NCBI GenBank assembly: GCA_964501905.1
Contig: CAZCTW010000003.1
Coordinates: forward strand, 1-64,000
From: B69-G16 sp964501905
GTDB taxonomy: Archaea > Thermoproteota > Thermoprotei > Thermofilales > B69-G16
Length of the DNA: 64,000 nucleotides
Direction: 5' to 3'
Shown: piece by piece, positions 50,239-58,613 of the stretch
Numbering within the stretch: position 1 is the stretch's first letter
Layout: each line of letters opens with the position of its first letter
Position numbers and translations under genes: made by a program
Notes under the pieces: model-generated
What the model was told of the DNA's origin: nothing
The model's input: the letters and a program-made list of their open reading frames with translations, nothing else
Database searches by the model: none

Positions 50239-51189
50239 TTAGGGTTTAATCATATTAAATTCAACTAATAGTTTAAATTCTTCAAAAGTTAGCCTTTCTC
50301 CTCGCTTATATTTTTCGTATACTTCTTTAGCTTTAGAGTATAAGCTCTTTCTTCTCTCCTCTATTATCCTCGATAGCTGGCTCGCTTTTAAGAGTATAGC
50401 TATCCTTTCGATTTCTTCTTGAAGTTTCCGAATCTCATTGTTAGTCTCGATGAATTTTTGATGATATCCATTCGCCTCGTTTCTTATTTTATCGCGTTGC
50501 TCTACTAGGTTCTCTATTTCAGTTTTTAGCTGATCTCTCATGCTCTTCAATTTCGTAAGTTCATCTTTTAAAGAAAGATACTTATTGGAATACTCGTTCA
50601 TCTTATCTATTATTTCCTTTCTCATCGCTATCAAGGATGCTATCTCTTCTTTAATTTTAGCAACTTCTTCTCTAAGCTTATTGTATTTGCGAACATTTGC
50701 TAAAGTTCTGCCAAGTTTTTCGATGCGTTCGACGTAAATTTTTTCTTCTTCAAGGGGCATAGACCTGGTCTGATACTCCCATTCTAGTTTCTCTAGTTTT
50801 TCAGCGAGGTCCTCCTCTGAGGGTAAACGTCTTCCTATTAAAGCTCTTAGATTCTTCATTTTTTCGCGTTTTTCACGCAACAAACTTCTGAGTTCAGACA
50901 ATTTCTCCGATATTTTGTTTTTCTGTTCTTTTAACTTGCGAATTTCCTCTATTAACCTATTTTTCTCTTCTATAATTTCGGATATTCTAGCTCTATATTC
51001 AGCTAAAACTTCTCTTTTTTCTCTTATTCTCAGGGATAGTATCTTTACTTCATTATTTAGTTCATCACGTTTCGCTCTCAAGTTTAGGGCTTCCGCTTCT
51101 TTTTCTCTCAACGCATTTTTTAACTCTTGTAGCCTTTTTTCGTATTCTATTGAATCCCCTTCGATTTTACCGTTACTATTTCCTCTCAT
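50239..51189 (-). CDS. Archaeal coiled-coil protein (COG1340 type)
   Basis: A 316-aa protein that is almost all charged heptads between residues 10 and 280, with runs such as RIREKREVLAEYRARISEII. The last 30 residues, with KAKEVYEKYKRGERLTFEEF, form a small globular end (a FKxLxEF-type tail). Function is not established; similar proteins occur widely in archaea. The ATG overlaps the stop of a 32-codon leaderless ORF by four bases, so translation is probably coupled. Confidence 0.78.
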   Translation of the reverse strand: MRGNSNGKIEGDSIEYEKRLQELKNALREKEAEALNLRAKRDELNNEVKILSLRIREKREVLAEYRARISEIIEEKNRLIEEIRKLKEQKNKISEKLSELRSLLREKREKMKNLRALIGRRLPSEEDLAEKLEKLEWEYQTRSMPLEEEKIYVERIEKLGRTLANVRKYNKLREEVAKIKEEIASLIAMRKEIIDKMNEYSNKYLSLKDELTKLKSMRDQLKTEIENLVEQRDKIRNEANGYHQKFIETNNEIRKLQEEIERIAILLKASQLSRIIEERRKSLYSKAKEVYEKYKRGERLTFEEFKLLVEFNMIKP

Positions 51190-51284
51190 GTGATCACATG
51201 GGAGAACTTTTTGATTTCAAGAACTGAAATCCGTTTGTTGTTTACGGCTAGCATATGGCAGCCCGGCTTTAAAGCCTTGAGCAT
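51186..51284 (-). CDS. Candidate 32-aa leaderless ORF before the coiled-coil gene
   Basis: A complete 33-codon frame with ATG at 51284 and TGA at 51186, beginning MLKALKPGCHMLAVNNKR and ending KKFSHVIT. The stop overlaps the ATG of the coiled-coil gene (ATGA). There is no ribosome binding site, but a TATA box ATTTATAA at 51307-51314 is centred 26 bases before the ATG, so a transcript would begin at or next to the start codon. Promoter geometry and coupling argue for translation; the short length and unknown family argue for caution. It could be a leader peptide. Confidence 0.4.
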   Translation of the reverse strand: MLKALKPGCHMLAVNNKRISVLEIKKFSHVIT

Positions 51285-51306
51285 CTAAGTCTACATCTAC
51301 CATCTC

Positions 51307-51314
51307 TTTATAAA
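51307..51314 (-). promoter_or_regulatory. TATA box of the coiled-coil operon
   Basis: ATTTATAA on the minus strand, centred 26 bases upstream of the ATG at 51284, the spacing expected for a leaderless transcript. Confidence 0.5.
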
Positions 51315-51483
51315 TCTTACCATCCTACAGCAAGTTAACCCTTAGACTTATTAATCAAATCCAAGCACAGAAATATACGTTAAACCAAGAACATCCTCAT
51401 TTAAATCTCAAATCTCCTACAGCGTTAGATGAGTAGTATTTTTATTTGTCGAAAGTTAATACATAAGCAGGTGCTAATTTGGT

Positions 51484-51726
51484 ATGAGGATTCACGGAGA
51501 AATAGTGCTAACGGAGCACGCAGAGGTAATAAACATTCTATATTCCTCCCTTTTACCTGAAGTACGCACCCCTCCCTCATACAGATCACGCAGCGAAATT
51601 AGAGTTTCTCCCCAAAAAATGGTCTTAACTATAGAAGCAGCAGATCTAGTTAGCTTTAGAGCTGCCGTGAATAGTTATTTAAGGTTGATAAATGCCTTGA
51701 TAAGAGTTTTAAGAGAAATAGACTAG
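51484..51726 (+). CDS. pcc1: KEOPS subunit Pcc1, first copy
   Basis: An 80-aa dimerising subunit of the KEOPS t6A37 complex, which binds tRNA and Kae1. MRIHGEIVLTEHAEVINILYS and LTIEAADLVSFRAAVNSYLRLI are typical of the family. It is followed after 16 bases by prefoldin beta, the usual archaeal neighbour. A second, more divergent Pcc1-like gene lies at 54080. Confidence 0.83.
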   Translation: MRIHGEIVLTEHAEVINILYSSLLPEVRTPPSYRSRSEIRVSPQKMVLTIEAADLVSFRAAVNSYLRLINALIRVLREID

Positions 51727-51742
51727 GTATAGGTGAAGGTCT

Positions 51743-52102
51743 ATGGGTCAGGAAGTACCACCTGGATTAAAAACACAAATCGCTAGGTTGCAGAGGCTAC
51801 AGGAAGAGCTTCAATATGTTCTCTCGGCAAAACAACAGTGGCAAGCCCAGTTATACGAAGTTAAAAGCGCCTTGGCAGAATTGGAAAAACTTCCGGAGGG
51901 CAGGCAAATCTACAAAATAGTAGGGTCGATAATGGTCAGTAAGGATAAAGAATCGATAATGAAAGAGTTAAACGAGAAGAAAGAGCTTATAGAGATGCAA
52001 CTTGAAACTCTGAAAAAACAGGAGGAAATGCTTAGGAAGCAAGTTGAGGATTTGGATAAAAAATTGCGCTCGAGACTGGGCGGAACTAGCATTGCTGGTT
52101 AA
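51743..52102 (+). CDS. pfdB: Prefoldin beta subunit
   Basis: A 119-aa chaperone subunit that holds unfolded proteins for the thermosome. Two long coiled-coil helices flank a beta hairpin (GRQIYKIVGSIMVSKDKESI), the classical prefoldin layout with the KIVG turn. AGGTGAAGG stands just before the ATG. It overlaps the DUF3194 gene. Confidence 0.93.
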   Translation: MGQEVPPGLKTQIARLQRLQEELQYVLSAKQQWQAQLYEVKSALAELEKLPEGRQIYKIVGSIMVSKDKESIMKELNEKKELIEMQLETLKKQEEMLRKQVEDLDKKLRSRLGGTSIAG

Positions 52103-52379
52103 AAGGCTGAGTGAGGATCAACGCAGGAAAATAATCGAAGAGATTTCAAATTCTATTTCTAATTTCTTAGATGTTCTCGTAAAGGAGAATAAAGTAAGAA
52201 CTTACGAGTTAAGCATTAAACTTTCAGATGATTGGCCCTATACATTGGAGATCGACCTCTCAGTCTCTGTAAATCCATTTTGGAGCGATAAGAAAGAAGA
52301 AATAACAAAAGAGGCTATGGACTTAGGATTTAAGAAGGCTAGAGAGATCTTCTCTAAAATAGGGTTAAGCGAGCTATGA
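52092..52379 (+). CDS. DUF3194 family protein
   Basis: About 95 aa. SNFLDVLVKENKVRTYELSI and YTLEIDLSVSVNPFWS are the recognisable part of this small archaeal family, usually encoded right after prefoldin beta. Function unknown. The TTG at 52092 overlapping the prefoldin end has GGGCGG before it; the frame is open from 52044 in the overlap. Its stop overlaps the ATG of the next gene by four bases. Confidence 0.75.
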   Translation: MLVKRLSEDQRRKIIEEISNSISNFLDVLVKENKVRTYELSIKLSDDWPYTLEIDLSVSVNPFWSDKKEEITKEAMDLGFKKAREIFSKIGLSEL

Positions 52380-53380
52380 ATTTCTTACAGAAAATCGAAG
52401 ATTTTTTGAACAAGTATAAGCCTAAATCCGTAGGAATAATTACGCATGTGAATTCCGACCCTGACGCTGTGGCCAGCTGTGCAGCCTTAAGCTTGCTTTT
52501 ATCTAAATTCTTCAAAATTGAGGATATCGAAGTTGTATTCCCTCAAGGCCCTAGTAAAATCTCCAAAAGGTTGCTGGAAGAATTTTATTGTTTATCGTTC
52601 TCCGAAGAATGTATAACAAAAATTTGTGACGTCTATTTCGTCGTAGATACTCAATTCTTTCAACAATTGGAAAATTGTGAGGAGGTGATTTTCCAAAAGC
52701 CCTCCTTTATTATTGACCATCATGAGCCTATAGAGCAGGTTGTGAAAAAAGCATGCGGCTATATTATTGAGCGAGAAACTGCTGCTAGTGTCCTAGTTTA
52801 CCAGCTGATTTTAGAAGCTGGTATAGACCTACCCTTAGGTGTGCTTCACTTACTGGCGGCAGGTATAGTCTACGACTCGCGCCGATTCGTCCATTCAACG
52901 TCTAGAACTTTTAAAGTTTTCTATGAGCTATTAGAGAATGGAGTCAACTACGATAAAGTCCTAGAATTCTTAAAAAGCGAGGCAGAAATCCCGGAACGGA
53001 TAGCTCGCCTAAAAGCCGCTAAAAGGGCTTCAATATTCAAAAGCGAAAAGTGGATCTTAGCGCTAAGCAGGGTAGGATCTTTCGAAGCCTCCGCGGCTCG
53101 CGCTCTTATAGATCTAGGAGCAGATGTAGCAATCGTGGGAAACGAAGACGACGGCTATATTAGGATAAGTGCACGAGCTTCGTCGAAATTTTTGAGAGAA
53201 ACCAAAGTAAATCTAGCATCAGATCTCATGATGCAGTTAGACAAAGTAGCTGAGGGAGTAGGAGGAGGTCATAAAATGGCTGCCGGATTCAACGGTAAGG
53301 GAGATCTCGAACTAGTCTTTCAATTTATCAAGAAGAAACTTGAGGCTCTACTAGGGGAGAAGTTTAAGCCTGTGAGCTAA
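52376..53380 (+). CDS. DHH/DHHA1 phosphoesterase (nanoRNase/phosphodiesterase-like)
   Basis: A 334-aa enzyme with the DHH fold. HVNSDPDAVASC is motif I, VVDTQ motif II, and IIDHHEP motif III; VGGGHKMAAGFNG is the DHHA1 glycine motif. Such proteins cleave short oligonucleotides or cyclic dinucleotide products; which applies here is not shown. It follows DUF3194 with ATGA overlap and converges with S3Ae, with 17 bases of overlap. Confidence 0.85.
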   Translation: MNFLQKIEDFLNKYKPKSVGIITHVNSDPDAVASCAALSLLLSKFFKIEDIEVVFPQGPSKISKRLLEEFYCLSFSEECITKICDVYFVVDTQFFQQLENCEEVIFQKPSFIIDHHEPIEQVVKKACGYIIERETAASVLVYQLILEAGIDLPLGVLHLLAAGIVYDSRRFVHSTSRTFKVFYELLENGVNYDKVLEFLKSEAEIPERIARLKAAKRASIFKSEKWILALSRVGSFEASAARALIDLGADVAIVGNEDDGYIRISARASSKFLRETKVNLASDLMMQLDKVAEGVGGGHKMAAGFNGKGDLELVFQFIKKKLEALLGEKFKPVS

Positions 53381-54008
53381 CCTTCTGTTTTTCAGGAATT
53401 TTGAGGGGTATCTCGAAAGTAGGCGTTAGAACTTTTATTTTTCTAACCTCTACCTTTTTAATGGGGTATATTTTCTTGGCTCTATTGAATATCTCCTGAG
53501 CAATTATTCCAAGAACGCTCTCTTGAACATACTCGTCGAAGGTTAGCTGTGAAGCCTTTTCTAACAATACTTCCGTCATAATTTTCCTTATAGCCTTTTC
53601 TTGGGAAGTTTTAACCCTATGCATAGTTATTGCCATAGCCATAACTCTTAGCCTTATTCCATCCTTTGTGACTAAATTCACTATGGCATCTATCCGTGTG
53701 GTGCCTCTCCTTACTAAGCTCCTAATATAATCGCCGGAGAGTTCAAAACCCTTAAATTGGGTGTACGCTTTGTCCCCGTCCACTTTTACTATCTGGAACT
53801 TAAGCTTTATAGGTAGCTGAGACACGTCCTTTGTTATATCATAGAAACTGACTTCCATAACTCTTCCAAGCAGGTGTTTTTCAGAGTTAGCCGGTATTAC
53901 CCCTAGTTCTGCAAAGCCGAAGGCATGTGAGGCGTAAACGGTGAACCATTTCTTTGCAGCCCATTTATCTCTGGCTACTTTTGATAGCTTAGACAATTTC
54001 TCACCCAA
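53364..54008 (-). CDS. rps3ae: 30S ribosomal protein S3Ae (eS1)
   Basis: A 214-aa small-subunit protein near the mRNA exit. DKWAAKKWFTVYASHAFGFAE is the usual start (KxKxW near the N-terminus is present as AAKKWF), and FKGFELSGDYIRSLVRRGTTRID is the centre. It is the last gene of the minus-strand run from S24e and converges on the DHH gene. Confidence 0.94.
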   Translation of the reverse strand: MGEKLSKLSKVARDKWAAKKWFTVYASHAFGFAELGVIPANSEKHLLGRVMEVSFYDITKDVSQLPIKLKFQIVKVDGDKAYTQFKGFELSGDYIRSLVRRGTTRIDAIVNLVTKDGIRLRVMAMAITMHRVKTSQEKAIRKIMTEVLLEKASQLTFDEYVQESVLGIIAQEIFNRAKKIYPIKKVEVRKIKVLTPTFEIPLKIPEKQKVSSQA

Positions 54009-54079
54009 GCGTAGCTACTTCGATAACACACATGGTTTTATTAAGTTTTCGGTTTTAAATCTGTCACTATTTTCTCTTC

Positions 54080-54316
54080 TCAAACTTCAAGCGATTTCAT
54101 AACGGCATATAGGTTTGCTGTTAAATCATTGAATAATCCCTTTACCTTAAGTATATCAGAACCGCTAATTTTGCATATTAAACGATTTTTTTCAGCTTTG
54201 CATAAAACCTTACTAAGAGGAAGATGTTTATAAACAGTATTGTCCGGCTCCATGGCTTTAGATAAAATTTCGAGATGTTTTATTTCATATAGTTCAACTA
54301 TTATTTCAATTTCCAA
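54080..54316 (-). CDS. KEOPS Pcc1-like subunit, second copy
   Basis: A 78-aa protein. IEIIVELYEIKHLEILSKAM and KNRLICKISGSDILKVKGLF with the final LTANLYAVMKSLEV follow the Pcc1 pattern, but it is only distantly similar to the copy at 51484. Two Pcc1-like genes could form a heterodimer, or one could play the Cgi121/Gon7 role in a variant complex. It overlaps the DHH/RecJ gene by 16 bases and lies in the run with Bud32 and Kae1. Confidence 0.6.
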   Translation of the reverse strand: MEIEIIVELYEIKHLEILSKAMEPDNTVYKHLPLSKVLCKAEKNRLICKISGSDILKVKGLFNDLTANLYAVMKSLEV

Positions 54317-55749
54317 AAATCCCTACCCTCAAATCTAACTATAAAGGATTTAATAAAAGCGTCCAGTTTTTCTGCGGGAATTAACGCGCCGCCCGCCCTC
54401 AAATGTCCTCCTCCTACGCCCCCTACATCTCTAGCGGCATCTCTGAGGGCTAGGCCTAAATTCTTACTAGTATCCTGCTCTGGCACTCTTTTAGTCAGCC
54501 TTCCCGAGATTTTAAGTTTATCCGTTAAATCGCCGCGGCCTACCACTATAACAACATTTGCTTCGTCGCTCCAAATCGAGGAGAGAATAGAAGCTACTGC
54601 ACCGGTTATCCTGCTATCGGCCACATCTCTTAAATCTACAATGGCGTGTCCCTCTATGATCTTTTTCCGCTCATGAGCTTTTTCTATAACTCTAGCTAGG
54701 GTCCTCCTGTATTCTCTAGCTATTTCTAGAGCTTCTCCCAGTACTTTTTCTCTAACTCCTATACATATGGCGATAGCGACGCCATATCTTCCCATCCTAC
54801 CGCAGGAATTAAGTATCTGAACGTATTCTCTTGCATCATGTAGGAAACTCTCCTCATGTTCGCTCTGGAGATAATAGTTTGTACCAAAGATTCTTTCAGC
54901 ATCCTTTAGGGGGACACCGGCATCCAACATATGCTTTATGAGAGCTGTAGCTAGTTTTTTAATTTCATTTTTAGATAGATCCTTCATGTACCTTAGTTCG
55001 CCGTTTTTGCTCGGCTCTATGCCAATTTCTTTCAGAAACATTAGGCAGGAATCTTCCTTACCGCTAAGCCCGGGAATATAAGGGTCGAATGTATATTCGA
55101 GAGCTTTGAGAATGGGTCTACTTTTTGAACCAGCGAGGCGTAAGCCTATCTCCCGCCTCACGAGGCCATATTCCTCGGCTTCTTTAGCAACTATCTCATT
55201 TAGCCCCACTAGAGAGAATCGTGGTCCCACATCTTGTCTATCTCCTAAAGCGCCCACTATGGCTAAAGGAGAGTGCTTTATCATCTCGTCGTCAATTGTT
55301 TTAAGAAAGAGGTAAGTTAGAGTGGAGGAGCTAGATTCTATAGAACCGTTTATGCCGTGGAAGTAAGGGTTTACCTCTAAGATGTCTTCCTTCCTGGGCG
55401 ATTCTTCGGGTTGGTGATGGTCTATAATGAAGACTTTTTTCCCTTTTAATTGCGTTTTAATTAAACTATACTCACCGCTTCCCAGATCCGTGAAGATTAT
55501 CTTTTTATAGCTTAAGTCCTTCATCTTGGAGAGCGTATGCTCGTCTATTTGTTCTACTATACGCAAGTGAAAAGGTACGCCATTTTTTCTCAATAGGATC
55601 GCGGAGAGGGACGCTGATGTAAGTCCATCAGCGTCATAATGGGAAATTAAGAGAACCGGCTCTCTTTCATCCAATACTTGTTTACTAAATTCTTCTCTTT
55701 GAGAATTTACAAAATTTAGGAAATCTGCGTATTTATCCGCAATTCCCAT
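54301..55749 (-). CDS. RecJ-like DHH single-strand exonuclease (archaeal)
   Basis: A 482-aa DHH-family nuclease. ISHYDADGLTSASLS (residues 35-49) is motif I, FTDLGSGE motif II, FIIDHHQPE (108-115) the DHH motif, and VGGVGGGHLRAGGALIP the DHHA1 motif. Archaeal homologues include the GINS-associated nuclease GAN and RecJ-type RNases. Association with the GINS/MCM machinery of this window is possible but not shown. It lies between S15 and Pcc1, an arrangement seen in related archaea. Confidence 0.85.
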   Translation of the reverse strand: MGIADKYADFLNFVNSQREEFSKQVLDEREPVLLISHYDADGLTSASLSAILLRKNGVPFHLRIVEQIDEHTLSKMKDLSYKKIIFTDLGSGEYSLIKTQLKGKKVFIIDHHQPEESPRKEDILEVNPYFHGINGSIESSSSTLTYLFLKTIDDEMIKHSPLAIVGALGDRQDVGPRFSLVGLNEIVAKEAEEYGLVRREIGLRLAGSKSRPILKALEYTFDPYIPGLSGKEDSCLMFLKEIGIEPSKNGELRYMKDLSKNEIKKLATALIKHMLDAGVPLKDAERIFGTNYYLQSEHEESFLHDAREYVQILNSCGRMGRYGVAIAICIGVREKVLGEALEIAREYRRTLARVIEKAHERKKIIEGHAIVDLRDVADSRITGAVASILSSIWSDEANVVIVVGRGDLTDKLKISGRLTKRVPEQDTSKNLGLALRDAARDVGGVGGGHLRAGGALIPAEKLDAFIKSFIVRFEGRDFWKLK

Positions 55750-55770
55750 GTTTTAAAAAAGCCTCCGCTA

Positions 55771-56217
55771 TTAAGCAAATATGCTTATACGCTCTGGCTT
55801 ATACTCCCAGTCTGGAGGCAGCACCCTCCTTGATTTATAATATCTTACCAATCTCCTAATTTTTGATTCAATTAGCTGTAAACCTCTCTTAGAATGGTAA
55901 TCTTTCGGGTGCTCTTCTAAATGTCTGCGTACTCTCATAGCTCTCCTTATCAAGTTGTATAAGTCCTCAGGGATCTCCGGAGCCAACCCCCTCTCTCTTA
56001 AAATTTGAGTAATCTTTTTCTTAGTAACCATCTTGGCCAAGGGTATACCGTACTGATCCCTGAGTATAATTCCAATCATAGACGGCGGATAGCCTTTTTT
56101 AGCTAGCGAAACCACTAGTTCCTCGACTTCCACTGGAGAGTATTTTACCCAGGGGGGCACCGATTTCCTCGCTGGGCGTGTAGAGTGAGACTTCCCCTTC
56201 TTTTTACTTTTCCTCAC
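55771..56217 (-). CDS. rps15: 30S ribosomal protein S15 (uS15)
   Basis: A 148-aa primary rRNA-binding protein of the archaeal/eukaryotic S13e form. PPWVKYSPVEVEELVVSLAK, GYPPSMIGIILRDQYGIP and HPKDYHSKRGLQLIESKIRR are diagnostic. It lies 21 bases before the RecJ-like gene and 47 bases behind Bud32. Confidence 0.96.
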   Translation of the reverse strand: MRKSKKKGKSHSTRPARKSVPPWVKYSPVEVEELVVSLAKKGYPPSMIGIILRDQYGIPLAKMVTKKKITQILRERGLAPEIPEDLYNLIRRAMRVRRHLEEHPKDYHSKRGLQLIESKIRRLVRYYKSRRVLPPDWEYKPERISIFA

Positions 56218-56264
56218 TCAATCACCTAGACGCTATTTCTTACTTGGATTTATAAAACCTTCGC

Positions 56265-56912
56265 TCATTTTAGCTTGTGTCTTCTCTCGGCAACATACCT
56301 TCCTCTCATTCTTATCTCTTCTACTCTTTTTAACACTGCGTCAACGTACTCTCCCATGATTTCTTTATAACCCTTCACAAATTCCTGAAAAGCCATATTT
56401 ACATAGCTTGGATGAGTGCTTTCAAGCGCTCTCAAGAGTAGGTGTATATCCACAGCTCTATCTTCGAGTTCGTTGCTAAAGTAGCTAAGGCCAAAGTCTA
56501 TTAGAAAAACTCTATCCCCCACCAATATCATATTAGAGGTAGTTAGATCTCCGTGTATCACTCCTATCTTATGTAGCAACCCTACTTCTCTCCCTATAAT
56601 TCTAAAGTATCTTTTAATTTCTGCATCACTAAGGGAGGTCATAACGTCTCTCAACCGAGCTCCTTCAATATAATCCATTACTATTTCGGCTTTTTCTGTA
56701 TTTACGTACAGAACCGTGGGTACGGGTATTCCGCTTTTCCTACAAGCGGTTAATATCCTAGCTTCGAGAACAGTCCTCCTGTTTCTAATTCTATCGTCTA
56801 GAATGGGATCACGATACTCTTTCCTAATGCGGGTCTTGCGAACAACTTTAAACCCATGGAATTCAGTTTTTACTAAAATTGCTTCAGCACCTATGCCTAG
56901 CACTTCCTCCAT
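56265..56912 (-). CDS. bud32: KEOPS kinase Bud32
   Basis: A 215-aa RIO-like kinase/ATPase of the KEOPS complex. The catalytic loop is HGDLTTSNMI (120-129) and the metal motif DFG (139-141). ILVKTEFHGFKVVRKTRIRK and KEYRDPILDDRIRNRRTVLEAR are family signatures. The gene is separate from kae1, with which it is fused in several euryarchaea, but overlaps it by 16 bases. Confidence 0.94.
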   Translation of the reverse strand: MEEVLGIGAEAILVKTEFHGFKVVRKTRIRKEYRDPILDDRIRNRRTVLEARILTACRKSGIPVPTVLYVNTEKAEIVMDYIEGARLRDVMTSLSDAEIKRYFRIIGREVGLLHKIGVIHGDLTTSNMILVGDRVFLIDFGLSYFSNELEDRAVDIHLLLRALESTHPSYVNMAFQEFVKGYKEIMGEYVDAVLKRVEEIRMRGRYVAERRHKLK

Positions 56913-57892
56913 AGGGCCTCCACCTGTTCAAGCCTCCAAAGTGGCTTTATAAAACTTTCACCCACGGGAATAGTAATTCCCGAGGTTAAGGCTAAGTAGC
57001 CGGTGTACGCTATCATAGCTCCGTTATCGCCAGCATATTCCGGCTTTACGCTGGAAAATTTAGCATTGTGTATTTCAGCCATAATGGATAATTTTTCTTG
57101 TAATATCTGGCTCCTTGCGACGCCCCCGGTTAGAACTATCTCTTTTTTCTTTGTATGTACTAGGGCGCGCTCAGCTACCTCCACTAGCATGCTGTAAGCT
57201 ATCTCGACCAGACTATAACAAACATCTTCTATAGGATAGCCTTTTTTATACAATTCTAGGGCACGGGTTAAAAGACCCGAATATGATACATCCTGACCTT
57301 TAACTATATACGGCAAATCGAGAAGCCGCCCGCCTTTCCTATAAAGCTTCTCTACCTCGGGAACTCCCGGAAAGCCAAGTCCAGTCTCCCTAGCAAAAAC
57401 GTCAAGGCAGTTGCCCAGAGAGATGTCTAGGGTTTCTCCGAAAATGCGGTAGCGTCCCTCGACATAGGTGGTTATCAACGTGTTACCCCCCGCCACATAT
57501 ACCACAAGTGGATCGTTCATTCCAGTAGAATAACGTGCTATTTCGATGTGCGCAATTGCATGATTCACAGGTACTAAAGGTTTTTTATATTTGAGAGCTA
57601 GAGCTCTAGCTACAGATGCGCCTATTCGCAGACAGGGGCCCATACCCGGACCTAACGCTACTGCAAAAGCGTCGATATCTTTAATTTGACACCCCGCTGT
57701 TTGCAAAGCTTTCTTTAAAACCGAGGGCAAGGCTTTGCTATGATGCTCCGCGGCTTCTCGCGGGTGAATCCCCCCATTAACGGGTTTGTATACGGATTTT
57801 TCGTTAGCAATGATTCCGTGCTCTGAGGAGAATATACCGACGCCGACTGTATGAGCAGTGCTTTCTATGCCTAAAACCAGTACTTCCTCCAT
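56897..57892 (-). CDS. kae1: tRNA t6A37 synthase Kae1 (TsaD/Qri7 family)
   Basis: The 331-aa catalytic subunit of KEOPS that transfers threonylcarbamoyl to A37 of ANN-decoding tRNAs. LGIESTAHTVGVGIF opens the ASKHA fold, HAIAHIE holds the metal histidines H111 and H115, and VVYVAGGNTLITT and GGVARSQILQEKL the nucleotide contacts. It overlaps bud32 and lies 33 bases behind S27ae. Confidence 0.95.
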   Translation of the reverse strand: MEEVLVLGIESTAHTVGVGIFSSEHGIIANEKSVYKPVNGGIHPREAAEHHSKALPSVLKKALQTAGCQIKDIDAFAVALGPGMGPCLRIGASVARALALKYKKPLVPVNHAIAHIEIARYSTGMNDPLVVYVAGGNTLITTYVEGRYRIFGETLDISLGNCLDVFARETGLGFPGVPEVEKLYRKGGRLLDLPYIVKGQDVSYSGLLTRALELYKKGYPIEDVCYSLVEIAYSMLVEVAERALVHTKKKEIVLTGGVARSQILQEKLSIMAEIHNAKFSSVKPEYAGDNGAMIAYTGYLALTSGITIPVGESFIKPLWRLEQVEALWRKC

Positions 57893-57925
57893 CAGAATAT
57901 AATAAATTGAGTTAGTAATATAATG

Positions 57926-58096
57926 CTACGCCTTACTTTTCAGAAATATAGTATAGCCACACCTTCCGCAATGCCACCTTTCCACGGGCTGTTTGTGATG
58001 AGCCATAATTGCGCCGCATTTAGGGCAAACCTTGTTCTTCAGTTTTATTTCCCCCTTTTCGTAATCAAATTCATATCTTTTATGAGCACGCGCCAT
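57926..58096 (-). CDS. rps27ae: 30S ribosomal protein S27ae (eS31)
   Basis: A 56-aa zinc-binding small-subunit protein. ATG at 58096, TAG at 57926. KVCPKCGAIMAHHKQPVERW and WHCGRCGYTIFLK give the four cysteines C24, C27, C43 and C46. No ubiquitin-like extension is present, as usual in archaea. It lies one base behind the S24e stop. Confidence 0.94.
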   Translation of the reverse strand: MARAHKRYEFDYEKGEIKLKNKVCPKCGAIMAHHKQPVERWHCGRCGYTIFLKSKA

Positions 58097-58097
58097 C

Positions 58098-58403
58098 TCA
58101 CTCACTCTCCTGCTTTGGCGTATTACGTTTTATAATATACTCGGGCTCTATTGCTACAGCTCTCTGCGGGTCGTTATACACGTGAATTCTAGCTACGCTA
58201 CGCCCGGTTCCGTATTCCGTCTTAATAATCCTTACGTATACATTTTCCATAGGAACTTTGAGAATTTCAGATATTTTTCTCCTAATTTCAATTCTCGAAG
58301 GGGTTCCTTTCCCTATATGAAATATTACCGCTTTAATTTCCCTCCTACCCACAACCTTATTTTGAACGTCTTCAATTATCTTTAGCTCGTATTCCTCGCT
58401 CAA
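58098..58403 (-). CDS. rps24e: 30S ribosomal protein S24e (eS24)
   Basis: A 101-aa small-subunit protein. NKVVGRREIKAVIFHIGKGT and RIIKTEYGTGRSVARIHVYN are typical. The TTG start at 58403 is preceded by GGGTGGT. It starts the run S24e-S27ae-Kae1-Bud32-S15. A TATA-like TTTTATAAAG lies on the minus strand near 58540, and another candidate, TTTTAATAAA, near 58442. Confidence 0.94.
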   Translation of the reverse strand: MSEEYELKIIEDVQNKVVGRREIKAVIFHIGKGTPSRIEIRRKISEILKVPMENVYVRIIKTEYGTGRSVARIHVYNDPQRAVAIEPEYIIKRNTPKQESE

Positions 58404-58613
58404 TATTTACCACCCGTACGCAGACTAGAGCGAGTGTTTTATTAAAATTTTTCTACCCCTGTGCGCTCCAGTGATAGGTAAATCTATTATCATTAACGTC
58501 TATCCTTATCGTTAGTTCGCTATCAGCTTCAAGCCGAAGCTTTATAAAAGCCAGTTAAGCATTCTGCTCTTTGGTTTATTTTAAAAGAATTTTCAATTAG
58601 AGATCATATTTCG
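58404..58613. other. Intergenic region upstream of S24e
   Basis: About 210 bases without a reading frame. It holds the possible S24e promoter elements and a short inverted repeat, AGCTTC-AAGCC-GAAGCT, at about 58527-58543 next to the distal TATA. The repeat could be an operator or chance; nothing else is evident. Confidence 0.3.

Noticed and set aside
58527..58543. Inverted repeat AGCTTC-AAGCC-GAAGCT as a terminator
   Set aside because: Only six base pairs, no T-run follows on either strand, and it lies in a promoter region.
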